Below, one piece after another: positions 27,201 through 34,540 of a DNA stretch of 64,000 nt (position 1 is its first letter; every line of letters begins with the position of its first letter). Origin of the DNA: Nitrospira moscoviensis (GTDB lineage: Bacteria > Nitrospirota > Nitrospiria > Nitrospirales > Nitrospiraceae). The stretch covers positions 2,706,001-2,770,000 of the forward strand of contig NZ_CP011801.1 in assembly GCF_001273775.1 (NCBI RefSeq), written 5' to 3'. The notes under the pieces were generated by a model, which saw nothing but the letters and a program-made list of their open reading frames with translations, had not been told where the DNA came from and did no database searches. Position numbers and translations under genes: made by a program.

Positions 27201-28481
27201 ACTAATAGCGCGACGATCTCCTCCAGAACGACCGGACAGATGCCGAACGCAGGCGACGCCGGCGATATTCTCATCAAGGCCGACGACATCACCATCAGCG
27301 GCGGCGCGACGATCACGGCGGCGTCCACCGGGACGGGCAATGCCGGGACCGTGACCATTCAAGGGACGAATAGCCCGGGTCGATCGTTGCTCATCACGGG
27401 ACCAGGCAGCGGGCTGTTCTCCAACACATCGGGCACGGGTGCGGGCGGCGACATCCTGGCGATGTCTGATTCCGTGCTATTGACCAATGGCGGCACGCTT
27501 TCCGCAGCCACTTCGGGCACGAGCGCATCGGCCGTCGGCGGCACGATCGGCATTGAAGCCGCGGAGGTGCGGATCGAGAACGGCGCGCTGGTCACCGCCG
27601 CTTCGACGGGGCGGGGAAAGGGCGGCAACATCGGCGTGACGGCGTCGCGCACGTTTGAAAGCAACGGCGGCACGATCAGCACGGCGGCGTCCCTCGCCGA
27701 TGCCGGCAGCATTGCGATTTCCGCCGGCCAGTCGGCGCGGTTGGATAATGGCGCGACGATCTCCACACGCAGCACCGGGCCCGGCAATGCCGGCGGCATC
27801 TTCATCAACGGAGGACGGCGGTTCGAGATGCGCAACAGCGCCGTCACGGCGCAGGCGGCTCAGGCGGCGGGCGGCTTCATCGACATCCGGGCGGTCGAGC
27901 GCGTCAAGCTGGAGAACAGCCTCATCAGCACGTCGGTGCTCGGCGGCTCCGGGAGCGGCGGGAACATCTTTATCGATCCGCAGCTCATCTCGCTGGAGAA
28001 TAGCGCAATCCTCGCGCAGGCCGTGTTCGGCAACGGGGGCAACATCACGCTCGTCACGCCGCTGCTCTTGCTCGATAGCACGAGCCTCATCAACGCCTCG
28101 TCGCAGTTCGGGCAGAGCGGGCAAATCCAGGCGCCCACCTCGAATCTCGCCGGCACCGTCTCCTCCCTCCCCTCGTCGATACGGCAGGCGCCGAGCCTGC
28201 AAACCGGCCGCTGTGCGGCGCTGGCGAACAGCCAGTCGAGCAGTTTTCTGATCGCCGGGCGCGATGCGATCCCGAACGAGCCGGGCGGATGGCAGCCGCG
28301 CCCGTTTGCGGTGAGCGGCGACGGCTCGGGCCTCGCGGCAAGGGACGATGGGCACGAGAATCTGAAAGCGGCTCCGTTGATGGCGATGGCCGAAGGGACG
28401 GTGTCCTTGCGCAGGCTGACCCCTGCAGGCTTCTTGACGCACAGCTTCGCGGAGAGCGGGTCAACCGGATGCCGGGCTTGA
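24210..28481 (+). CDS. TpsA: two-partner secretion exoprotein, filamentous hemagglutinin type
   Basis: 1423 residues with a strong ribosome site (GGAGG, 6 nt). After the signal peptide (to SHAQ, about residue 43) comes the TPS secretion domain, identified by GGPLTGPNYRIDSTLGT, SFSEFNV and LFFMNPSGIVFGWNASL. The rest is a long run of short Gly/Thr/Ser beta-helix turns (GATITAASTG, GGNILVVADDV), including two nearly identical 561 bp repeats. The C-terminus has RCAALANSQSSSFLIAGRD, a tail seen on cyanobacterial-style TpsA proteins. It should be exported to the surface through the TpsB pore encoded downstream and may act in adhesion; the ligand is unknown. Confidence 0.9.
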   Translation: MRSSIDRVRQPSMSILRTGPTLAVLLFVFAGQLNPSHAQIVRDGTIGPPGGPLTGPNYRIDSTLGTLKGSNLFHSFSEFNVRTLPSGVIESATFTNSLPITITNVLSRVTGGVPSEINGLLASEIPGANLFFMNPSGIVFGWNASLNVAGSVHFTTADYIRLFDGTNNAMFYANAANDAITTPTRTSILSSAPLVDFGFVTPAAVGFLTPSPASITVQGSVLSVPNGQSLTMIGGNIDIRSALLEDGSIQTASMSAPGGQVKLGSIATPGEMVPSSLQPANNIDGAFPTLGNITIAEGSFIDVSDTQGGTISIRGGQFVLDGSFLVASTAGDDPGASTAVKIHTDGDVTLSNSSFILSEAQGAGQPGDIEIMAKNVWLTEGSIVEARSLGSASAGNISVNAEDGSVSLSGTNSFFGTGAAIRIDAGPCTDCGGSSGNLSVKAKNVSLDDLAHLETLTFGKKKAGSIWLDVDNLTVRGGSAVQTIGSDASSGEISIIARGLVSLSGQFDSDNRSQISNENNNPGGTGSIFVQAKQLEMGLNARMLNKSTAEPVTSDTSKIDIKTVEDIRLSSGSEIIVQSELSVSSIGGITMSGRDISLTGNSVVQTATSGSGDAGSLDITASNVTLSGMSQFRSGTSFGSGKGGNLGIKANTVSVTEGSTITASSLGPGKAGNVTIEGTASPAESVMISGGESGIFTTTSGTGVGGDILLIADSVRVKDGGTLSAKTAGTATAATGGTITVQGEDIRIESGATITAASTGPGKAGNILIEGTASPAQLLKIQDPSSGLFTETSGTGAGGNITTWSNQLQVTNGATISSKTTGQMPNAGDAGDILIKADGITISGGATITAASTGTGKAGTLTIQGTQSPAQSLLVTGSGSGLFSNTSGTGTGGNILVVADDVELTNGGTLSAKTTGTASTATGGTITVQGDDIRIESGATITAASTGPGKAGNILIEGTASPAQSILITGPGSSVLTETSGTGTGGDITTWSEQLQLTNSATISSRTTGQMPNAGDAGDILIKADDITISGGATITAASTGTGNAGTVTIQGTNSPGRSLLITGPGSGLFSNTSGTGAGGDILAMSDSVLLTNGGTLSAATSGTSASAVGGTIGIEAAEVRIENGALVTAASTGRGKGGNIGVTASRTFESNGGTISTAASLADAGSIAISAGQSARLDNGATISTRSTGPGNAGGIFINGGRRFEMRNSAVTAQAAQAAGGFIDIRAVERVKLENSLISTSVLGGSGSGGNIFIDPQLISLENSAILAQAVFGNGGNITLVTPLLLLDSTSLINASSQFGQSGQIQAPTSNLAGTVSSLPSSIRQAPSLQTGRCAALANSQSSSFLIAGRDAIPNEPGGWQPRPFAVSGDGSGLAARDDGHENLKAAPLMAMAEGTVSLRRLTPAGFLTHSFAESGSTGCRA
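26460..27581 (+). repeat. Two tandem 561 bp repeats inside tpsA
   Basis: GGTGCGACGATCACGGCTGC occurs at 26460 and again at 27021, and AGATGCCGAACGC at 26679 and 27240, both exactly 561 bp apart, with high identity between. Each unit is 187 codons, so copy number can change without frameshift. Partial related units lie on both sides. Confidence 0.85.
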
Positions 28482-28527
28482 GGCGCCGGGCGAGAGGCAA
28501 TGGGCGAGGCGTGCCGGACGAACCGCG

Positions 28528-28893
28528 CTACGTCTGATCAACGTAGCGGACAAGTACCTGCGCGACGTGCTTAAAATGCGCATCCGTCGTCAGAACGGTC
28601 AGTCCATATTGCATCGCGATGGCGGCGATCCAGAGATCGTTAGTGGGAATGGGCCGGATCGCTCGTTGCTTGCTGAGCGCCCGCTCGAACTCGGCGGCAT
28701 CGGCTGCGGTCCACGATCCGGAGAGGTGGTCGAGATCATGATGGCGCTCGGCCCGCTTGAGCTTTCCGGGAGTCAGGTGCTCTTCCAACAGTCCGATCAC
28801 GGCCTTGTTCACGCTCACGCGCGCGCGCTTCGCCCGCTTGCGGATGGCTTTGTCCACTTCTGCCGGAAGATTCCGAAGCGTGATGGCTTTCAT
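28528..28893 (-). pseudogene. VapB-type antitoxin fused to the C-terminal remnant of a PIN toxin
   Basis: 121 residues from ATG 28893 (GGAG ribosome site). Residues 1-75 are a FitA/VapB-like ribbon-helix-helix antitoxin (ITLRNLPAEVDKAIRKRAK, then DLDHLSGSW and AEFERALSKQRAI). It continues in frame into IPTNDLWIAAIAMQYGL and LTTDAHFKHV, the last third of a VapC PIN-domain ribonuclease. The first two thirds of the toxin, with its first catalytic acidic residues, are missing, so RNase activity is not expected. An internal deletion of about 250 bp in a vapBC operon explains it. It lies antisense between tpsA and tpsB. Confidence 0.8.
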
Positions 28894-29024
28894 GGCTGCT
28901 CCTCTCTGCATCACCCACTGCATCAGAGTGCTGCACAGAGTGTAGCGAAGGAGCCACAGGCGCGCAACTCAATGCCTGTCGGAGAAGTTCGGAGCGCGTG
29001 GGATAGCCGGCGGATTGCCGCATC

Positions 29025-30809
29025 ATGACGGAGCGCGCGGGAAGCATTGCGCGGACAGGTCCTGCACGGTTTGCACGAGGGTATTTCTTCTTTGGGTGTG
29101 TCATGCTCACGGGTCTTGTAGCCACCTCTTCCTTCGCCCAAGTGCTCCCGCCCGTCTTCGATCCGACCTTGCGATCGGGCGAGCCGCCGTTGAAGAAGAT
29201 CCCGCCTCCGCCCGTCGCGCCGCCGGGCACGGTGCTGCCTCCGGCGCCCCGTCCGCCGGAGACCGATACCAGGCAACAGCTCGGCCAGGTCCGTGTCTTC
29301 GTGCACGATATTCACGTCGTCGGCAGCACGGTCTTCACCGACGCCGAGATCGACGAGGTGACGAAGCCGTACAAGGGCCGGACGCTCACCACGGAAGACT
29401 TGGAGCGGCTGCGCGTCGCGCTGACGCTGCTGTACGTGAACCGCGGCTACATCACGTCCGGAGCCGTGATTCCCGATCAGGACGTGACGCTCGGCACGAT
29501 CACGATTCAGATCATCGAAGGCACGTTGGCGCGCCTCGACGTGGAAGGGACCGACTGGTTCCAGGACAGCTATCTGCGAGATCGCGTCGAGTTGGGCGTC
29601 CGGAAGCCGCTGGCGATCGCGCCCTTACAGGAACGGCTGCAACTCTTGCAGCAGGACAGCCGGCTCGAACGGATCAACGCGGAATTGCGCCCGGGGGAGC
29701 GCCGGGGGGAGAGCACGCTGAATCTCCGCGTCAAAGAGGCCAGTCCTTGGAAGGCCTGGATCGACCTGAACAACCACCAGCCGCCGGTCGTCGGGGCGGA
29801 GCGCGGCCTGGCGACGATCGCGCATCAGAATCTCACCGGCCACGGCGATCCCTTCAGCTTCACCTACGGCCGCTCGCGCGGCGTGACGCCGATTATCGAT
29901 ACGGCCTACACGCTGCCGATCACCCGCTACGACACGACCGTCACCGGCTACTATCGGCGCAACGATTTCCTCGTCATCGACGACGCCTTCCGTTTTCTCG
30001 ATCTGAAGGCCGACGCCGAGATCATCGGCGTCACCCTCCGGCAGCCGCTGTACCGCACGCTGACGGACGAATTTGCCGTCGCGATTACCGGCGAGCGGCT
30101 CTACAACAAGATCACCACGGCCGAGCCCGGGCTGGCCCAATTGTTCATTCCCGGCTCGTCCGACACCGGCGTCAACACCGTGAGCGCCCTGCGGTTCATC
30201 CAGGAATATGTGCACCGCACGTCCAATTCGGTCATCGCGGCGCGGTCCCGCTTTACCGTCGGCCTTAACGTGCTGGGCGCGACGAACAATTCGGGGCCCG
30301 TGCCCGACACGCAGTTCTTTGCCTGGTTGGGCCAAATCCAAGGCATCCGCCGCGTCGATGAATGGGGCGGCGTGCAGTTCATGGGACACATGAGCTTGCA
30401 GCTCGCCAACGACCGGCTGTTTCCCCTGGAACAGGTCCCGGTGGGCGGCCGGTTCAGCGTCCGCGGCTATCGGGAAAATACGCTGATCCGGGACAACGCC
30501 TTCCTCGCCACGGTCGAATCCCGCATTCCCCTCGTCACGTACCCGACGGGAGAACCGCGGGTGCAGTTCGCGCAATTCGTCGATCTGGGCCGCTCGTGGA
30601 ACGCGAAGGGCGGAACGCCGGACCCCGAGACACTGGCGAGCGTCGGATTGGGCTTACGCTGGACCGTCCTGCCGCAGCAACGGGCCTGGATGGAAGTCTA
30701 CTGGGGCCTGCCGCTCAACTACAACAACGTCCACCGGCCGGAGGGCGATGCGCGCGACCCTTTGCAGGATAACGGGTTGCACGTGCAGATCGTGGTGCAG
30801 GTGTTATGA
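29025..30809 (+). CDS. TpsB: two-partner secretion outer-membrane transporter (ShlB/FhaC/HecB family)
   Basis: 594 residues. A signal peptide (to SSFAQ) and a proline-rich linker lead to POTRA domains (FVHDIHVVGSTVFTDAEID, LYVNRGYITSGAVIPDQDV) and a 16-strand beta-barrel. GRFSVRGYREN is the conserved VRGY motif of the family's L6 loop. It should form the outer-membrane pore that exports the TpsA protein encoded 540 bp upstream. The stop codon overlaps the start of the CHAT gene (ATGA), so TpsB and CHAT synthesis are coupled. The start is uncertain: a Met at 29103 would shorten the signal region. Confidence 0.9.
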   Translation: MTERAGSIARTGPARFARGYFFFGCVMLTGLVATSSFAQVLPPVFDPTLRSGEPPLKKIPPPPVAPPGTVLPPAPRPPETDTRQQLGQVRVFVHDIHVVGSTVFTDAEIDEVTKPYKGRTLTTEDLERLRVALTLLYVNRGYITSGAVIPDQDVTLGTITIQIIEGTLARLDVEGTDWFQDSYLRDRVELGVRKPLAIAPLQERLQLLQQDSRLERINAELRPGERRGESTLNLRVKEASPWKAWIDLNNHQPPVVGAERGLATIAHQNLTGHGDPFSFTYGRSRGVTPIIDTAYTLPITRYDTTVTGYYRRNDFLVIDDAFRFLDLKADAEIIGVTLRQPLYRTLTDEFAVAITGERLYNKITTAEPGLAQLFIPGSSDTGVNTVSALRFIQEYVHRTSNSVIAARSRFTVGLNVLGATNNSGPVPDTQFFAWLGQIQGIRRVDEWGGVQFMGHMSLQLANDRLFPLEQVPVGGRFSVRGYRENTLIRDNAFLATVESRIPLVTYPTGEPRVQFAQFVDLGRSWNAKGGTPDPETLASVGLGLRWTVLPQQRAWMEVYWGLPLNYNNVHRPEGDARDPLQDNGLHVQIVVQVL

Positions 30810-33196
30810 AGAACGGTTGGGCTCGTCTATCTTGTCTATCTCGTCTGTCTGGTCTGTCTCGTCGGTGTCTGACTACACCAGATAGACCGAATAGACCAGA
30901 CAGACGTCCTTTTCTTCCGCTTCTTCTCCTTCTCTCCCTCTGCTTCGCCAGCGACCGGCTCTCCGCCGAACCGCGCGTTGATGATCCCGCCGCGCTCATG
31001 GCGCAGGGGGAATCGGCCTTCCGTCATGGACGCTTTGCGGACGCACTGGCTTCATGGAAGGAAGCGGCGCGTCTCTATGGGCTGGGCGGTGACGCGGCGC
31101 AGCAGGGCCAGGCCTTGGTGTCCGCCGCGCAGGCGGCCCAGAGCATCGGCCAGACGAAACAGGCGCTGCAGTCACTCGAACTGGCCCTGACGCTCACGCA
31201 ACAGCAGCCGGATGACCGCCGGCGCGTGTCGGTGCTGGCTCAGTTGGGCCGGACCTATCTCGCCGGGCGACAGCTGGAAGCGGCGCAGCAGTACTTGCAC
31301 CAGGCGCTCGACCTGGCGCGCGCCCAACGCCATGAGCCTGCGCTCGCGACGGTCTTGAACGACGTCGGCGTCCTCCGCGCGTTGGAGGCGAACCACGCGG
31401 AGGCGCTCGGCTTCTTCGCCGAAAGTCTGGCGGCGGCCGAAGCCTCGGGCCAGCCGGTGCTGGCCGTGCGCACCCGCCTCAATGCCGCCCGCTCCTCCCT
31501 CCTGCTGCAACAGCCTTCGCGGAGTCGGGACTGGCTCGATGCGGCGCTGGATCGCGTGCAGGCGCTCGCGCCCTCCCAGGACAAGGCCTCGGCGCTGATT
31601 TCCGTCGGGCTCGGCTACCATCGGCTCCGCGCCGCGCTCCCCGAATACGCCGATCCCCTGCTCCTGCGGGCCGCCGGCTCGATGCAGGAGGCGGCGGCGC
31701 TGGCGGAGCGGCTGGGCGACGCCCGCACGCTGTCCTACGCGCTGGGCCACCTGGGCCGGTTTTACGAGAGCGAGCGGCGCTACGAGGAGGCGCTGCCGTT
31801 CACCCGCCGGGCGCTCTTCGCCGCGCAATCCGTCGACGCGCCGGAGTCGCTCTACCGCTGGCAATGGCAGCTGGGCCGGCAGCTCGCGGCGAGGGACGAG
31901 CTGGACGAGGCGATCGTCTCCTACCGGCAGGCGGTCGCGACGTTGCAGCCGATCAGGCAGGAGATCGCCGCCGCCCAGGCCGAGGGCGCGCTCTCCGATC
32001 AGGAGCCGGTCCGGCCCCTGTTCTTCGAGCTCGCCGATCTGCTGCTCCAGCGATCGTCCCGCACCGCGGACCCCACCGCGGCCGAGCGCTATCTGCTCGC
32101 CGCCCGCGACGCGATCGAGGCCTACAAGGCGGCGGAGCTGCGGGACTACTTCAAGGACGAATGCGTGGACGCCCTGCAGGCGCGCATCACGAAATCCGAC
32201 ACCCTGTCGCCGACCACCGCCGTCATCTATCCGATTGTGTTTCCGGCCCGGCTCGAGCTGCTGGTGAGCCTGCCCTCGGGATGGCGCCGCATCGCCGCGC
32301 CGGTTCCGGCCGAGCAGGTCACCAAAGAAATCCGGGCCTTTCGCCGCCTGATTGAAAAACGCACGACCCGCGAATATCTGCCGCACGCGCAGCAATTGTA
32401 TGACTGGCTGGTGCGCCCGCTGGAGAGCGAGTTGCGGCGCGCGGGCATCACCACGCTCGTCTTTGTGCCGGACGGCTCGCTCCGCACCATCCCCATGGCG
32501 GCGCTGCACGACGGGAAGCGATTCCTCATCGCCGCCTATGCCGTGGCCGTGACGCCGGGCATCACCTTGACCGATCCGCACCCGCTCGACCGCGAGAAGA
32601 TCCGGTTTCTGGCGACCGGCATCACCAAGGGCGTGCAGGGCTTCCCCCCGCTCCCCTACGTGGCGGAGGAGATGGACTCGATCCGCGCGCTGTACGCCGG
32701 CCATCAGCTCCTGGATCAGGAGTTCGTCGCCCGCCGGATGGAGCGGGAGCTGCGCGACGGCCGCTACGGCATCGTGCACATCGCGACGCACGGGAAATTC
32801 TCGACCGACGTGAACGAGTCGTTTCTCCTGACCTTCGACGGCAAACTGACGATGAATCAGCTGGACCGCCTGATCGGGCTGTATCGGTTCCGCGACCAGC
32901 CGATCGAGCTGTTGACCTTGAGCGCCTGCCAAACCGGCGTCGGGGACGACCGCGCGGCGCTCGGGCTGGCGGGCGTGGCGATCAAAGCGGGCGCCCGCAG
33001 CGCGTTGGCGACCTTGTGGTTCATCAACGACGAGGCCTCGGCCGCCCTGATCGGCGAATTTTACCGGCAGATCCGAAGCGGCGCCGGCTCGAAAGCCGAG
33101 GCCTTGCAGCGGGCGCAGCTCAAGCTGCTCGGCGACCGGGTGTACGAGCATCCGGCGTACTGGTCGCCGTTTTTGTTGCTGAACAACTGGCTGTAA
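30806..33196 (+). CDS. Secreted TPR-CHAT caspase-like protease
   Basis: 796 residues. Residues about 5-33 are encoded by a 9 bp-unit repeat element ([22 protein letters not shown]); then a signal-like stretch PFLPLLLLLSLCFASDRLSA. TPR repeats fill residues about 60-420 (QGESAFRHGRFADALASW, GRTYLAGRQLEAAQQYLHQA). The C-terminal CHAT domain has the catalytic pair His662 (VHIATHG) and Cys708 (LTLSACQTG), plus LATLWFINDEASAALI. CHAT proteases are caspase/separase relatives. Export to the periplasm is implied by the signal and by coupling to tpsB. It might process or release TpsA, or respond to it; that is inference. Confidence 0.85.
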   Translation: MKNGWARLSCLSRLSGLSRRCLTTPDRPNRPDRRPFLPLLLLLSLCFASDRLSAEPRVDDPAALMAQGESAFRHGRFADALASWKEAARLYGLGGDAAQQGQALVSAAQAAQSIGQTKQALQSLELALTLTQQQPDDRRRVSVLAQLGRTYLAGRQLEAAQQYLHQALDLARAQRHEPALATVLNDVGVLRALEANHAEALGFFAESLAAAEASGQPVLAVRTRLNAARSSLLLQQPSRSRDWLDAALDRVQALAPSQDKASALISVGLGYHRLRAALPEYADPLLLRAAGSMQEAAALAERLGDARTLSYALGHLGRFYESERRYEEALPFTRRALFAAQSVDAPESLYRWQWQLGRQLAARDELDEAIVSYRQAVATLQPIRQEIAAAQAEGALSDQEPVRPLFFELADLLLQRSSRTADPTAAERYLLAARDAIEAYKAAELRDYFKDECVDALQARITKSDTLSPTTAVIYPIVFPARLELLVSLPSGWRRIAAPVPAEQVTKEIRAFRRLIEKRTTREYLPHAQQLYDWLVRPLESELRRAGITTLVFVPDGSLRTIPMAALHDGKRFLIAAYAVAVTPGITLTDPHPLDREKIRFLATGITKGVQGFPPLPYVAEEMDSIRALYAGHQLLDQEFVARRMERELRDGRYGIVHIATHGKFSTDVNESFLLTFDGKLTMNQLDRLIGLYRFRDQPIELLTLSACQTGVGDDRAALGLAGVAIKAGARSALATLWFINDEASAALIGEFYRQIRSGAGSKAEALQRAQLKLLGDRVYEHPAYWSPFLLLNNWL
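30820..30905. repeat. 9 bp-unit repeat element, copy L, inside the CHAT coding region
   Basis: TCGTCTATCTTGTCTATCTC onward, then right arm CACCAGATAGACCGAATAG and CCAGACAGACG. It starts 11 bp after the tpsB stop codon, in the position other copies take after stop codons, but here it is translated as the N-terminus of the next protein. Confidence 0.9.
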
Positions 33197-33242
33197 CGCC
33201 GGGTCGTTCTATGCTACAGTACGCCCCCGTTATCCGATTTCG

Positions 33243-34019
33243 ATGGAATGCCGGATGATTTCGATGGAGCAGAACCCGCTGACAGGCCGCCCTCTCCTCT
33301 CGGCGATGCTCATGATGATCGTGACGGTCGCACTCGCCGCGCCGTCGGCCGGCGCCGACTCCCCGCCGGCCGAGGCGCTGACATCGGAGCCGTCCTTCCT
33401 CCTCTATACCCCCCCAAAAAAATTTACGCCGCGCGCGCGCATCGGCGGCCAGCTCCGCGGCACGGACGGCGCCGATCCCGAAGTGCAGGCGATCGTGCCG
33501 GATCATGTCGGCTTCACCGTGAAACAGACGCCGACGCTCACATGGTTTCTCTCGAAGCCCACCACCGACAAGGTCACCTTCACGCTGACCAACACCGAAT
33601 CCATCAAACCGGTGTATGAAGCGCCCCTGCCCGTGCCGACGAAGGCCGGCTTTCAGTCGATCGATCTCAAGGCGCTGGGCCTCACGCTCGAACCCGACAT
33701 CCAGTATCGCTGGCACGTGTCCGTGGAGCGGGATCCGGACTCGCACTCGAAAGACATCGTCGCCGGCGGCATCATCGAGCGCTGCGAATTCAGCGCCTGT
33801 GTCGCCGAGGTGCAGCCGAATCTGTCGTGCAGCCAGCAAAGCGTGGTCGACAACATGCGCGGCGGCTTCTGGTACGACGCGATGGGATGCCTGTGCCAAC
33901 TGATCGACGCCAACCCGACCGACGGCCCCCTGCGCCGCCTGCGCGCGCAGCTGCTGAAACAAGTCGGCCTGCACGGCGTCGCCGAATGGGATTTGCGCTC
34001 CATCGAAGCCTCCCGTTAA
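33243..34019 (+). CDS. DUF928 family secreted protein
   Basis: 258 residues. After a signal peptide (LMMIVTVALAAPSAGADSPP) the mature protein starts with LLYTPPKKFTPRARIGGQLR, the hallmark of DUF928, and continues as a beta-sandwich-like domain (LTWFLSKPTTDKVTFTLT, YRWHVSVERDPD). Four cysteines (CEFSACVAE, CSQQS, CLCQL) may form disulfides. DUF928 is a family of unknown function repeatedly found next to CHAT and two-partner secretion genes in cyanobacteria. Start choice is uncertain among ATGs at 33243, 33255 and 33264; none has a clear ribosome site. Confidence 0.8.
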   Translation: MECRMISMEQNPLTGRPLLSAMLMMIVTVALAAPSAGADSPPAEALTSEPSFLLYTPPKKFTPRARIGGQLRGTDGADPEVQAIVPDHVGFTVKQTPTLTWFLSKPTTDKVTFTLTNTESIKPVYEAPLPVPTKAGFQSIDLKALGLTLEPDIQYRWHVSVERDPDSHSKDIVAGGIIERCEFSACVAEVQPNLSCSQQSVVDNMRGGFWYDAMGCLCQLIDANPTDGPLRRLRAQLLKQVGLHGVAEWDLRSIEASR

Positions 34020-34025
34020 GACGGC

Positions 34026-34130
34026 GGTCTATCTGGTCTGTCTGGTCTATCTGGTCTATTTGGTCTGTCTCGTCTATCTCGTCTGCCTCGCACCAGACAG
34101 ACCCGATAGATCTCCTCGACTAGAGAGACC
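34026..34130. repeat. 9 bp-unit repeat element, copy M (palindromic)
   Basis: GGTCTATCTGGTCTGTCTGG onward; right arm GCACCAGACAGACCC and CTAGAGAGACC. It begins 6 bp after the DUF928 stop codon. It is the last copy in the window; none occurs in the following 30 kb. Confidence 0.9.
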
Positions 34131-34283
34131 ACGAAGCCGATTCCAATCTGATTCAGTAGCGGATCTATTTCGATTCAGCAGACCAACCTGGATGCGCTTC
34201 CGAGGCCGGCCGCCGCTGCGGATTTCCCTGTAAAATGCGCGCTGCGGGCATCGAGTCTCCTCCTCCGGCCCATCACGCTCGAA

Positions 34284-34299
34284 TGGCACATACCTTGCT
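34284..34299 (+). promoter_or_regulatory. Putative sigma-54 promoter
   Basis: TGGCACATACCTTGCT matches the consensus TGGCAC-N5-TTGCW in every conserved position. It is 61 bp upstream of the small membrane protein gene at 34361, almost the same distance as the similar site before 19432. An NtrC-type activator is encoded 6 kb downstream. Confidence 0.7.
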
Positions 34300-34360
34300 G
34301 AACTCAGGAGCAGCGGCTTGTTTCGAGCCGAAACCTGACGCCTCCGCAAGGGAGCATGCC

Positions 34361-34540
34361 ATGACACCTGAACTTGCCGTGTGGGTCTTGATCGCCGGAT
34401 TGATCGGGCTGGTCTGGGTCTTCACCTGCGCCATTCTCACCGAGGATCAGCCGGCGGCGGAGGTCTCCGGCCCCTCCGACGGCGACCGGGATTCCGATCA
34501 AGCCACGCCACAGGACTCGCAGAGGAGGGCCGCCGCGTGA
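34361..34540 (+). CDS. 59-residue single-pass membrane protein
   Basis: ATG follows AAGGGAGCATGCC, a good ribosome site. One transmembrane helix (VWVLIAGLIGLVWVFTCAIL) is followed by a short hydrophilic, acidic tail (SGPSDGDRDSDQATPQD). No family is recognised. Its stop codon overlaps the GTG start of the next gene (GTGA), and a sigma-54-like promoter lies upstream, so it is the first gene of a small regulated operon. It is the second small membrane protein in this window behind such a promoter. Confidence 0.65.
   Translation: MTPELAVWVLIAGLIGLVWVFTCAILTEDQPAAEVSGPSDGDRDSDQATPQDSQRRAAA

Noticed and set aside
31172..33151. A 659-codon minus-strand frame across the CHAT gene
   Set aside because: Shadow frame; TPR and CHAT motifs are on the plus strand.
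10766..34130. Open frames reading [15 protein letters not shown] or DRPDRP through the repeat elements
   Set aside because: They come from translation of the 9 bp unit in different frames and strands. Except for copy L, real genes start or stop outside the element.
12342..34130. Integron attC sites
   Set aside because: Placement after stop codons is similar, but the attC core sequences (GTTRRRY / RYYYAAC) are not present and no integrase gene is in the window. Kept only as an analogy in the findings.
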